Shown one piece after another: positions 1-10,597 of a stretch of 64,000 nt of DNA (position 1 is the first letter of the stretch; each line of letters starts with the position of its first letter). Below the pieces are notes generated by a model. The model ran no database searches and was not told where the DNA came from. It worked only from the letters and a program-made list of their open reading frames with translations. The translations under genes were made by a program, and so were the position numbers. The stretch is from Tricholoma matsutake (taxonomy: Eukaryota; Basidiomycota; Agaricomycetes; Agaricales; Tricholomataceae): contig AP026538.1 in NCBI GenBank assembly GCA_026075535.2, positions 13,834,337 to 13,898,336 of the forward strand, in the 5' to 3' direction.

Positions 1-1
1 A

Positions 2-1537
2 GACACTGTGATGTGGCGGCTGCGAGAGAATCTGATGTACCACACAACTTGTAAAATCAGATATCACCATAACTACTACACCGACAACCACCTCCACCCA
101 CAATACTATTACTACAGCTCTACAGTCCCATCCAATATACAGATTGAGGAGCATACCTTTGTTGACACGAATCTATGCGAGTTCTTTATGCATCTGTCTT
201 TGTTCGCTTGGGTCTCTGCACAAAATAATGCCAACGTCTTCAACCATACGCTCTCAGACACTTCCAGTGGATCCACCGGTGACAAGACCATTACTTCAGA
301 ACAAGTTTCGTGTGCATTCGTGGTGAATGCCTTACTGCAGGAATCGGCTGAGAATGCCGCTCCTCTTATTGTCCTGGATATTGGCAACAATGATGAGCGC
401 ATGAAGCAGGCAATGGAGCTCTGTAATAAGTGAATGATAGATGAAGGACACCTGCACCTGATGCATGCATGTAAAGTTTGCGAGAAGTTCTTGCCTGGTG
501 ATGGGTTCAATAATCTTCATGTGTTCGAATTAATTGTTTCTGGTGCATTGACTGACAACTGGCCAGGTTCATTCCATGCCGTTATGATGGATGGTACAAG
601 CATTGGGCACCCATGCTGCAACGTGCACAATTGTACTCAGCTGTTGCTCAAACATCGCACTCATTTTTGTGCAGGTCACGAATACAAGAAAGATGAATGT
701 GTCATCATGGACTGCAGCACTCCAGTCCAGCCTGGATTTCAGATGTGCGCCAATTCGTTGCATTGAGCACTTGAGCAATATCAGAATGAGAAGGGGAAGG
801 CTTTCTTTCAACTCTAACAACGACTCCAGAAGTCCAATGCAAGCCATGGGTCCGACTCAATGGGCCAGTTGACAGAGGATGATGAGGACAAAATTGAGAA
901 GATTCTGGACACCCGCAAGTCAGATCTGGGGAATCAACAACCAAAGGCACGTTTTGGTCAACGGAAGATGCATAATGAGCAACTGGTTGTTGTGTGCTGT
1001 GGTGTTATTGTTGCACATGGGACGATGTTTGGTGCCAAGTCGATTTCAGGTGTGAAAGTGCGTGACAATAATGGCAACTTGTGAAAGCTAACATTCAGCC
1101 CCACATATCAGGATTTCCTCAAGTCAGTTTATCCACATCCAGAAGACTTGCCTGATGTCGTCTTCTTCAACAATAATTGTCATCTGCAGTCTCACTTGCA
1201 AGCACAGGGGGACAATTTCTTTTCTGATGTCATCCTTCCTGTCGACGTCTTTCATTTCAAATCAAAACATAAGGAGACTGATGAGTTCTGTCAGAAACAT
1301 TGTAATCCTGCACTCTGGCCCAAACTTGTTGATGCTGATGGAAAGTGGGTCTTTAATTCATCCATTGCAGAGCATGTCAATGTGTGGATTGGCAGGTATC
1401 TTGCTATTGTTTGTGACATGCTTCCCCATCGATATGACTTTTTCCTTGATGAGATGATCAAACGGCAGAATCAAGTAGTGGTAGAAAAGCTTCGAAAATC
1501 TGGTCAAGTTTCATACTACATTTCTCATGTGTGCTAG
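2..1537 (+). pseudogene. KDZ-transposon-associated CxC5/CxC6 protein, copy C, 5'-truncated by window edge, decayed
   Basis: One reading frame runs from the left edge to the stop at 1535-1537, interrupted only by TGA at 431-433, 764-766 and 1082-1084 and TAA at 815-817. The translation matches, block by block, the C-terminal half of the two copies at 25.7-28.3 kb and 37.7-40.1 kb. It has the VMDGTSIGHPCC stretch with paired Cys/His (CxC6-like cluster, about 560-760), the VVCCGVIVAHG block (about 980-1020), FFNNNCHLQ (about 1165-1190), and FCQKHCNPA followed by the NVWIGRYLAI block before the C terminus. Function is not established; the family is named only for its association with KDZ transposons. 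TAA at 815 replaces a likely Gln and TGA at 764 and 1082 a likely Arg, so the lesions look like C-to-T changes. The 5' end lies outside the window. I am confident of the family and fairly confident that it is a pseudogene. Confidence 0.75.
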
Positions 1538-1645
1538 TGTATATAATATAACAAGTACTCTACAATAACAAGCAGATACTACGACAATGTGATGGTATGT
1601 AGAGTGATAAATGTATGGCAACGTTAACATCAGCCTGAGTCAGTC

Positions 1646-3911
1646 TCAATCATCATCTATTATTATGACTTCTGAGTCCGAGTCCACTGAGAATTTAACC
1701 CTCTTCTCCTTTTTCACCTGAACCCCTCCCATCTTCTCTGTCTTCACCTGGACCTTTCCCCCTGTCTTCTTGCTATCTTTTGCTGATCTCTTACCGGGAA
1801 CCTTGCCATCATAGAACTCAGTTACTTCACGAGCAAAATCCTTCCATCATCCACCATTGGAGTATCCTGCAGTGATGTATTGGTTGCACAAGTCTTCAGG
1901 TGCCCACTCCCAGATTCTTGAGTTAATGTTGTAAGATGCCTTTGGGAACTTGTCAGTCCAGGCAGATGGGAATGCAATGGCAAACCGATATTCAAGACTC
2001 CCAGTCATTGTCTCCATTTTCAAGAAACCTTCTGACATTGACTTTGACAAACTTCAGTGGCCACGCTGCATGACCAGAGCTCAGCATCATCTCATCAACA
2101 TCATTCCCAGCATCTTGAGTGAGGTCGATGGTTGTGTTGATGCTGGTACTTGGTAAGGTAGCTGATTTTGTTGAGTGCTGGACAGCTAAAAGAAGATTGT
2201 GAACTGCAGCTTCGATTGGGGGAAGAGAAGCTGAACAATTGTGAGCTGGAGTCCGAGTTGGTGTTGTACCTGAGTGTACATCAGATTTAGATTGGGAAGG
2301 AGTGGGCGAAGGCGAGTGTGTAGAATGATGAGATGATGCAGGTGTGTAAGGGGTGGGGGTGTGAGAAGGTGTACTAGGCTGGCTAGGAGATGCAGGTGGG
2401 TCCATAGGACGGGGGCGAATGTTGCAAGAATGTTGCCCTTGTGAAGTGCAATCATCAATGTCATCAATCTGTCACTTGTGGGACTGGAATGGGTGAGTAG
2501 CATATTGAGCTTTTGAAGCCACTTGAACAGGTTGTTTACATGACTTCCCATGTAGCAGAGCCTTTTCCACCTCTTCCTTCATCTCTTTCCCGTTGGAAAT
2601 GCCCCGAGTACGGTAGAGCAAAGACTCTTGATCTGAGATGGTATGCACAGTGGTCAACTCATGGCTAACCCACCTTGGAGTGATGGAATTGACTCGTGGT
2701 TCAAGGGTCTCGATTAGGGTGTCTTCTGTCATCCCCAGTGCTTTTCAGATCATATTGGAACAGTTCTCCAATGAAAACACAGGAAATGTGGGGCATGGCA
2801 CGGTGAATATCTCTGGCTCAGCTTCATCCTGGGTGATAGTTGGTTCATCATTCAACATGTGTGGGTCACAAAGTCTAAACTCACTGAATTCCAAAAGCAG
2901 ATGTTGACGTTTCGCTTCAGTCTCTCCTCCACAGCTTTCTGCAATGTCAGCCTATTCGCCTCCACTCTCCATTCACACTCTGATCTCTGTTGAGCTTCAT
3001 AGTGTTCTTGACGTAATGGGTGGTTTGATGGGTTTGGTTTGTTAAGCTGGAACTCAGAAGTCATGGTCATGCCAGTGCCTGTCTCTGAAGCAAGTGGGGA
3101 TGTTGTGGTGGGAGCAGTTTCGCTGGGATTAGGGACACTGTATGCATGCCTGGCTTCTTTGCAGTACTTTTGAGTCTTTTCCTGGTAATGAAGACAGCAC
3201 TTCTTGCAGTACTGATATGAACATGTACGGCATGAGTGAGGTGGGTCCTTTTTCTGAACATGACAAATTGGACCATTACAAACAGTGCGTGCAGACCCAT
3301 TGATGACAAGTATGCGAGTATGCGGTGGTGATGCTACAGACTCAGAAGTACTCACTGATTCATTAGTTGATGACAGCAAAGGAGTTTCTACTTCTGTGAT
3401 AGCTACTGTTGCATTCCCATCAAGTGCAACTGGACTCAGGAGATCTGTTGGAACTGTGTGACCTTCGTCATGGGTGCCATCAGTTACCGTTGTGATATCA
3501 TCATGATCAGTAGCCAGCACTGGTGGTACTGGTATAGCAAGTGCAGGTAGGGGGGGTGCTCCACTAGTGCCTGGACTCCAAATTGCATGAGGAATTGTTT
3601 TCACAGGAGTTATGGGAATTTGGAGAAGCTCCTGAAATGTTCTTGGTGGATTTTGGATTGAAGACACAAAATCAGTGCTTGGTGCCTTGTCATCTCGCCA
3701 GCGGAGGAAGTGAGATTTATGGGCTGGTGCAGTACACTGAAATTTTGAGGGGATCAACTTCGTAATGGTTTAATAGAAAGTGTAGTATGGGACATACAGC
3801 TTCATACCAGTGGCCATGGTTTTCAGGGTTTTTGGTACCACGGCAGATGCACAATGTCAGGACGGCCTTGCATCCTGGATGAGGACAGACCTGTTTGACA
3901 TGTGGTGCCAT
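1646..3911 (-). pseudogene. decayed multi-copy basidiomycete gene with N-terminal zinc-finger-like Cys clusters, function unknown
   Basis: The start is at 3911 (MAPHVKQVCPHPGCKAVL). The first exon has C-x4-C and C-x-C clusters followed by a GHWYEA motif. A 61-bp intron (3737-3797, GTATGT...TTTCAG) joins GHWYEA to CTAPAHKSHFLRWRDD. A second cluster, with CHVQKK and CRTCSYQYCKKCCLHY, lies at about 3150-3270. After a Ser/Thr/Pro-rich linker comes a conserved tail (WPLKFV, LEYRFAIAFP, WEWAPEDLCNQYITAG) and a basic end closing at 1646-1648. Lesions are TGA at 2745-2747, 2472-2474 and 1847-1849, and frame changes near 2900 and 2045. This layout matches a hypothetical-protein family I know to be expanded in Agaricomycetes; no biochemical role is known to me. 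The clean splice junction shows descent from a real gene. Confidence 0.6.
3737..3797 (-). other. 61-bp spliceosomal intron of the decayed zinc-finger-like gene
   Basis: The donor is GTATGT (3797-3792) and the acceptor TTTCAG (3737). Splicing joins tgg-tat-gaa-gct to tgt-act-gca in frame and restores the WYEAC motif expected of the family. Confidence 0.6.
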
Positions 3912-4175
3912 AGTATCGTTGTTGTATGTGACGTAGCAGACAGTGGCTTGAGCAGGGGCACAAATGGAGGTGCTGTTGTGCACATTCAGATTATATAAAT
4001 AGTATGTACAGGATGGCCAAATGCCACCCAGTGACCCATTATCCTACCAATAGATAGTGTTTTGGTGGCCAGCATATATGAACAATGAGAAAATGTAGCG
4101 ACACGACCAAGACGCGACACGACGCGTTAATGTCACGTGGACAGGTACAAACTGAACTCACGAGTAATCTGAACT

Positions 4176-4441
4176 CGACTCGGAGCAAACACAAGTTCAC
4201 TTTCCTGAAGTTCACTTTCCCAGAATCAAGTTCAGTTTCTACATGTAAGTTCAGCTTTTCAGGTTCAGAAAATAATCTAGACTGAAAATTTCTACTGTCG
4301 AAGTTCTGCGACTCGGAGCAAACACAAGTTCACTTTCCTGAAGTTCACTTTCCCAGAATCAAGTTCAGTTTCTACATGTAAGTTCAGCTTTTCAGGTTCA
4401 GAAAATAATCTAGACTGAAAATTTCTACTGTCGAAGTTCTG
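4176..4441. repeat. head-to-tail duplication, 2 x 133 bp
   Basis: The block beginning cgactcggagcaaacacaag at 4176 is repeated, to my eye without change, from 4309 to 4441. Both copies contain the aagttcactttcc and tctagactgaaaatttc stretches. No gene is visible in it. Confidence 0.9.
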
Positions 4442-5190
4442 CCTCGAGCATTGGACAGGTGAAAAATGTATTTAGCAGGCCAGACCCGGTCTGGACCTGG
4501 ACTGGACCAGACCTTAGACAGTGTATGAACGAGGTGGAGGACTTTAGGGGTGGCGACACCACAGACCCAGAGTTAGACCATGTAGATGAAGGTAGTGCTC
4601 TACCAGAGCAGGATCATGATTCTGAAAATGGGAGCGATGACCAAAACATCGATGAGGTGCTCACCCACATTAGTGTTGGGGTGCTGTTATGTTACAAGGA
4701 AGAGACAGATTCCTTTGCCCATCATTTTCCACACACACCTTACCCTTGGGACCCGCATTTAGTTGAGGGACTTAGAGTGGTAGCGTCGTTTGTGTGCTAG
4801 ACGAGAGCCGGGTCATCATTTCCAGAGTGGTTGCAGCAGATAATGTTGCCATTGTTGGTGGTGATGTGGCGACAAAATGGTGGGGCTCAGAGCTCGAGAT
4901 GGGGGCCTGTGGAGGCTGTAGGTGTGCTGTGGGTCGACTCAGCATCCAGACCAATATCACTTTGACATGGTTCCACTTGATATATTTCAATAATTATAAA
5001 ACATGTAATAGTCGTAGCATTTCTTGGAGATCATAGTACTGATGTTATGTACATACAAATACAATGTCTTGGAATGCGGCGTGCACCATTAGACCGGAAC
5101 CAGTCAAACTAAGAACAGCTTATGGAATGGTCGTCCCTCTTGTTGTCGGCCTGGAGCAAATCGCTGGCTGGCAGGAAGAAACGAGACTGA
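4442..5190. other. no supportable gene; contains a GGTCC/GGACC-rich element end
   Basis: At 4475-4520 a tract of alternating GGTC/GGAC words (cccggtctggacctggactg) ends in cttagacagtgt. It resembles the ends of the hAT-like elements at 23.5 and 29.4 kb but has no visible partner. A 113-codon open frame over 4459-4800 shows no family I recognise. Confidence 0.35.
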
Positions 5191-6640
5191 GAGCTCGTTG
5201 TTGTCAATGAAAGGGAGCCATGTTCCGAAAACCGAGACGCAGAGATGAACTCGACGCGGTTGCGTCGAGTACCCGACTTGAAGAACAACAATCCCTGTTG
5301 TTCTATGAAGGAAAACATCAGCCTACAACGAGTGGTGCCTATGGCACCACACCCTGCAGTTTCAATGGGCTGCGCACTTACCGCCAACGCCTACGCATTC
5401 AAGAACGTGTATTGTTCCCTCTAACGGTCATCTCCTCAATTCCTCCGCAAGTCTGTGAGGAATCGCCTTCCCGCCATCTTGCCAACATCGAGTCGTGCCA
5501 GAACGACAAGTTAAGTTTTTCTGTAAAGAAAAACGTCAGCAATCGACGGACAGTGCCCCAGGCACTATCCCCAGGTGAACAGGTAAAGTATTTACCTGTT
5601 TCCCCGCGACCTACGTGCCCAAAAGCATGCTACAATTCCATATACGGCCCCCACTCGGCCGTATCTTCAATCCATCCATGAATCCACAAGGATTTGTGTT
5701 GCTGCCGTCTGGACAGGGCGGAGCTGTGCCAGATCAATGCTGAACGTGGATCTGTAGATGAAAGCGTCAGCAGACGATGGACAGTGCCCCAGGCATACAT
5801 GCAAGTAACGAGCTTACCAATATTCCAAGCCCTAACGCGTCCCCGGATGTGTTACCAACCCTCAAATGACCCTCAAAGGGCCATATCGTCCAACAATCCA
5901 CGATTTTCCATGAAATCGCGTGGTTGTCTTTGTCGTCTTGATGGTGCCGAACCTGGCCAGAGCAACGATACTCATTGTTCTGGAACGAAAATCATCAACA
6001 AATGACGGGTGGTGCATCCAGCACCACCCTCCTCTACTCAAACGAGGAACTTACCTTGTTCCCAGTGAACCTCGCACTCAAAAGTGCGCATCGGCACACT
6101 TTACGGACCTGTAATGGCCGTATCTTCTACCCAACCGCGATTCCCTGTGAATCCGCGTAACCGAAACCTTCCCGGACCCTCAGTGGCCGTATCCTCGAGC
6201 ATCCAGCGAATCCATGAAGATTTGTGTGGCCTCCATCTCGTTGATGACGCCAGGCTTTTCCAGAACGAAGAAAACGAAGTTCTAGAAAGGAAAAGGGCAG
6301 TAAATGACAGACAGTGCCCATGGCACTGTCCCCTTCAGCCCAGGTAACAGACTTACCTGAAACCTGAACACTAATATGTTCAAAAACGCGTGACGAACGC
6401 CCATACGACCCCCACATGGCCGTATCACTCAATGTCCCACTTTCCCATCGATGGATGCAGAATCCTGGCCTTGATGTGTCGAGACAGAGTCGTAGTGACG
6501 CAGTAAGTGTGATACGTTTGATCGCAAACATTACATGCAGTGGTGGTGGTGATGGTGATGGTAGAGCTACTAGTAGGAGTGGAGAGGAGGGAGCGGCGTC
6601 GATGGTGGTGGTTGTTCGAGCTAAAAGTTCAAATTAAGCC
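5190..6640. repeat. degenerate tandem array of about five units of roughly 220-310 bp, each with a palindrome
   Basis: Each unit carries a short perfect or near-perfect palindrome (gtggtgcctatggcaccac at about 5330, related forms at about 5553, 5786, 6007 and 6315). A 'ggccgtatc...aatccatgaatccacg' block occurs at about 5650, 5880, 6115, 6185 and 6415. The second block appears again far away at 50,850-50,905, so the unit is dispersed as well as tandem. No gene is visible. Confidence 0.6.
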
Positions 6641-7028
6641 GTGAGACTTACTTTCCATTTGGGCCAAAATCCGCGTGTCGGAAGAACCCGCTGACTTTGA
6701 AAATCTGTAGGGGCTGACTTTCAAAAAAAGGTTATTTGACACCTGTGTTAACCATTACATTTTGATGGGATGTTCGTCGGGTTATAAGGACGAGTCCTCG
6801 TACCTCGGACTCGTAATCCCTTCAGTGACTGTCATGACACATCTTCAAACCCAAACATATAAATTTCGACAGAATACAAGGCAACAATGTAATCAACACA
6901 GTAACAAGTAGCAAAAGTCCATCAAAACTGTAAGTACTATCATAACGAAGACAGCAAGCCATCAGTGAACGGTATACTGTCCAAGTACATACAATCATTG
7001 TAAGAACGTGCAGAACTTTCCGATATCA
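6641..7028. other. no feature seen
   Basis: This is ordinary-composition sequence. A small repeat of cgagtcctcg/cggactcg near 6790-6820 is the only structure noticed. Confidence 0.5.
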
Positions 7029-7340
7029 CTAGTTAGCCATCCCAACAGTAACAGTGAACCCTGGCGTGAATGACAGTGACGTCTTTCCACCAATAACTTG
7101 AAGTGAGGAAGCAGAAGCATAGACGACAGTGGCAAGAACAGTAGCATGATCATCAGAACCGCTGGTGACTAGGTAAGGTGATGGGTCTATCGCCAGTGCA
7201 GCATGATCCATGGGGTCTGTGCTCCCCACAATCCCAAGTGTCACAGTCTTTGATTGAGAGATCGTGTTATGATTTTCTGTTATTGTAACCCACGACAACC
7301 AGATGTACGCCAGCAAGACCAGGTACTTTAATTTTTCCAT
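7029..7340 (-). CDS. possible small secreted protein (103 aa)
   Basis: The open frame starts at ATG 7338-7340 and ends with TAG at 7029-7031. The start MEKLKYLVLLAYIWLSW has a basic n-region and a hydrophobic core like a signal peptide. The remainder is Thr/Ser/Val-rich with few charges and no cysteines, ending FTVTVGMAN. The frame extends upstream without a stop to about 7475, but the ATG at 7340 is preferred because it puts the hydrophobic segment at the N terminus. No homologue is recognised and the neighbours are repeats, so it may be a chance frame or a piece of a repeat. If real it would enter the secretory pathway. Confidence 0.3.
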   Translation of the reverse strand: MEKLKYLVLLAYIWLSWVTITENHNTISQSKTVTLGIVGSTDPMDHAALAIDPSPYLVTSGSDDHATVLATVVYASASSLQVIGGKTSLSFTPGFTVTVGMAN

Positions 7341-7480
7341 TTGACTCGACTCACCTCCGACGGAAGACACCTTGACACATGGTGACTCCATGCACCTGAA
7401 CCCACTCCCATGCATGCTGCAATATGACAGCCCTTTGACATGAGGTCCGTAACGTCGGACACTCATGATTGACACCCGAT

Positions 7481-7630
7481 CCTTGACATCGGATGCCTCA
7501 TGCCAGGCATGAGGCTATTCTCTTATTGTTCTCTGATATGCTGCACCGCAGCACTCCTTGACATCGGACGCCTCATGCGAGGCATGAGGCCTATTGTCTC
7601 TATTGTTCTTGTCTATATTTACCTGATAAG
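7481..7630. repeat. two direct 75-bp repeats, each with a 20-21 bp palindrome
   Basis: Copies start at 7481 and 7556 with ccttgacatcgga and contain gcctcatgc(c/g)aggcatgaggc, a near-perfect palindrome. They lie 40-190 bp upstream of the TATA-like box at 7671. Confidence 0.75.
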
Positions 7631-7670
7631 CATCTCACTTTCCGATTGGACGATAGGTAGTCCTAGAACA

Positions 7671-7679
7671 GTATATAAG
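7671..7679 (+). promoter_or_regulatory. TATA-like box upstream of the hairpin array
   Basis: The sequence tatataagc sits after two palindromic direct repeats and about 80 bp before the hairpins. This is what a promoter or LTR U3/R boundary would look like. No downstream gene is visible. Confidence 0.35.
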
Positions 7680-7753
7680 CTGTAGCTACACTCTGTGTAT
7701 TCTCCAGCTTGACCTAATTCAACCAATGGTCTTAGACTCAACCAGAACACTCG

Positions 7754-8003
7754 ACAACTAAGGAAGTCCCTTAGTTGTGATACACTCAAACTCGACAGCT
7801 TAGGAAGCCCCTAGCTGTGATAACCCAAACTCGACAGTTGGAAAGCCTCCAACTGTGATACATGAACGAACGGTCTACTCAGAAAGCCTCTGAGTACGGA
7901 TAGCCGTGACTACTTGAGGAAGTACCCAAGTGAAGGCAGGAAGCCCGATACACTAGGAAAGTCTCCTAGTGCGATACCAATACAGTTGGAAAGCCTCCAA
8001 CTG
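7754..8003. repeat. array of seven hairpins with varying stems and near-constant 7-nt loops
   Basis: Stems of 7-9 bp occur at 7754-7778, 7795-7818, 7834-7856, 7876-7896, 7912-7931, 7951-7971 and 7983-8003. Start-to-start spacing is 32-42 bp. Five have a 7-nt loop of the form (A/G)AAG(C/T)C(T/C). Stem sequences differ between units (ACAACTAAG, ACAGTTGG, TACTCAG, CACTAGG) but both arms change together; two stems have a one-base bulge. Spacers often contain gata(c). Whether it acts as RNA or DNA is unknown; it may belong to a solo LTR. Confidence 0.85.
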
Positions 8004-8594
8004 CAATACACGAAGCCGAGGCTGAGTCAAGGACCTATAGTCTTAACAGATCATCTGGAATCGTAAGGTCCCAGCTGCTCGTGTTTGTAACTATGACCCC
8101 ATTAGAGGCTATGATAACAATCTCTCTATGATACACGATGAGTGTGGTAAATCATATTAACATAACATGTCCACTCACTCCTTATGAGGAATGTGAGGGC
8201 AGCCAGACATGATAATAGTGGATAGTTGTATGTGGTTGTAGTAAGAAAATGGGAGTTAGGCTTGTTGGGATGCGATGTAATGAAGACTCGGAGACCTTCT
8301 CTCTTCATACTTATATGTGCAAGAGGCTGTGACACATCAAAAAGTGACAGTATACCTGAAAGAAGCTGAGGGAACATTCATATTCTAAATATTCAGTTAT
8401 GTTTTGCTGCCGAAAAGAAATCAGAACCTCAATGGTGCAAGGAAGCAAACACACAGGCACTTCCTTAATGCCACAGATGGTTGGTTGATCAAGTTGTGTC
8501 GCGTTCGGTGGGGATTTCCACAGTACATCAAAAGAAATCGATTGAACCACCACGATTGTCAGATGGCACAGGGTAAAGAAAGATGGTGAGAGAT
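8004..8594. other. no feature seen
   Basis: Open frames on the minus strand here have no recognisable motif, no splice-consistent continuation and poor coding character. Confidence 0.4.
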
Positions 8595-9803
8595 GGAGCT
8601 CAAAGTTGAGCTGCCGTTTTGGCATTTTCTGGCATTTGGCATTTCGTAATGGTTGGTCACCAATCAGGCCACAAGGTGGTATGTCGACAAGCATTGGAAT
8701 CAAGAGCATCAGGCCGCCCCCACTGGAACTAGAAACCCTCAGCAACCCAGTTTACCACATATCCTTCCTCTCCATCTGAGTCCTGAAGGTCCCTGAATGC
8801 ATGACAAGTCCACTAGCCCTGTACACAAAGCCTGCTAGGATTGGGTATCATATACACTTCAGCAGTGGATGCCAATGGTGTTGTCGATGTTGGGCTTCGC
8901 GTCTCTCTAGTCAAATGCAACACTTCCCAACCTGCAGCCATAGCTTGACAGGTCCTGTTCTCAAGTCCTGCCTTTCCTCTTGCTCTCTGATTTCTGCTCC
9001 CATAGTTCTATGATAAGATAGTCCTCACTCATAGACAACGATGTCACATGCATTCATTGATTTCAGTCAAAAGCGGGCACTGACATTGTCACACTGTGTT
9101 TTTAAAAAAAAGGCAACCGAGGAAAGTTTTATTAAGTGTTTTTAAAAAGAACTGTGCAAACCAAATTTGAACTAAGGAATGAGTGACAGAGGAGTATTGC
9201 TTGCAAAGTCGGCAGTCCATCAAAAATCACTCGCAAAAGAGTCACAATCAAAACATTGACTTCCATAACAAAATCCTATACTCCTCCCGCAAAACTCGCA
9301 CAGTGCCCACCAGGTTTTGGTAGAACCTTCCTGATATGAAGATAAACCTTTCCTCGGAGCCATATTCTGTAAAAAAGGCCTCCAAACATTGTTCACAGGT
9401 GAGATGGGTGTGAAATTGTTGATTCACATGACGTCGTTGTGTATGAGTGAGGACTATCTTACTATCATAACCCTATTATTTCGGTGGATATCACTAGGAG
9501 GCAGGGACCGACAATGCCTGGATTTTAGCAACAGGAAAGAACAATGGAGGGCATGTGGGATTACAGTCACGGTAGCACCTCGAGTGAACATTGACACATC
9601 GACGCGACGACGATTGAACCCCGCAATGATCATCAGTCTTAGTTCTGCCTTATTCTTTCTATTTCTTCCTTCCACACAATAGGATATGTTCTCAGTAGTA
9701 AAACAAATATATAACTATTATACCAGCAAACGAGCCCACTGAGTGACTGGCAATAATGTCAAATGCCAGAAAATGCCAAAACGGCAGCTCAACTTTGAGC
9801 TCC
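8595..9803. mobile_element. element bounded by a perfect 44-bp inverted repeat
   Basis: 8595-8638 (ggagctcaaagttgagctgc...) is the exact reverse complement of 9760-9803. The interior, about 1.1 kb, has no recognisable gene, so this would be a non-autonomous DNA element if the repeats are its termini. I found no target-site duplication, and a related degenerate stretch at about 9825-9870 suggests the true ends may lie further out. Confidence 0.45.
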
Positions 9804-10149
9804 CCTACTAAGACCCCAGTGGTCGGCAGCGGTAGTTCAAGTTTCCGTCTGGCATTTTGCGCGGCTACTATCATAGCCCGTGTGCAGCTGACGAAACTTC
9901 TAAGACACCACTGCATTTTAGGTTGATCGTACCGGCGTTGTTACCTTCCGAGTGACAAAATGGGGATCGATCGATCCGCGAAACTTTAGCCTGAGGGTCC
10001 TGACAAGTTGGCTTGGCTCTCCGCTAATAGAAACGTTGAGATTCGGGAGATCTCACAACGCCGGGTGTCCAGAAGGAGGCTTGATTTTGCTGAGATTCGA
10101 GAATTCAGAAAACATTGCATCCGAGCACCGCCGCGCCCTACAGCGCGTC

Positions 10150-10405
10150 ACATATTAGTAGCGGTTAAAGTAGGGCGATTATCCGCTGATTATGTCCACG
10201 ATTTTGGGACACGGATAATCGCGATTAGGGCAATAATCGCAGAATCGTCGAATCGCGATTCGACCGATCTCCTTACATTTTGCTTACATCACGCAGAAGT
10301 TCACGAACCGTCATAATCGTCAAGTAATCGTGCTCAATAATCGTCACGGTCATATTATCATCACCATTTTTTATAATCGTGCAATAATCGCCCAGGCTCT
10401 GACCT
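10150..10405. repeat. AATCG-rich repeat with an imperfect hairpin
   Basis: The words aatcg, cgatt and ataatcg recur more than a dozen times. gcgattatccg at about 10174 is mirrored by cggataatcgc at about 10212. No coding signal is visible. Confidence 0.5.
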
Positions 10406-10597
10406 ATCCGACGACGACAAGGACCACGAGTCCTGGGTCATATCCACCGCCGAATTCTCCCTCAAGACACAGCCGGAATTTTGCCTCACTTGCTCGATGA
10501 CTGAAAAATGCATGACCACTGGCATGTTTCTAGTCTAAAAGACTAATGACTACCATTCTGCTATGGTGTGATAAACAGATGCAAGATGCGGCGTAGT

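Noticed and set aside
1..1537. Classical RIP as the cause of stops
   Set aside because: RIP favours CpA and would yield many TAA/TAG from CAA/CAG; the stops are almost all TGA, which fits CpG decay better.
7481..8003. CRISPR-like array
   Set aside because: Units are hairpins with changing stems and no constant repeat/variable spacer pattern; the genome is eukaryotic.
8126..8745. Two minus-strand frames of 83 and 144 codons
   Set aside because: The longer frame runs into the 44-bp inverted repeat; neither has motifs, coding bias or consistent introns.
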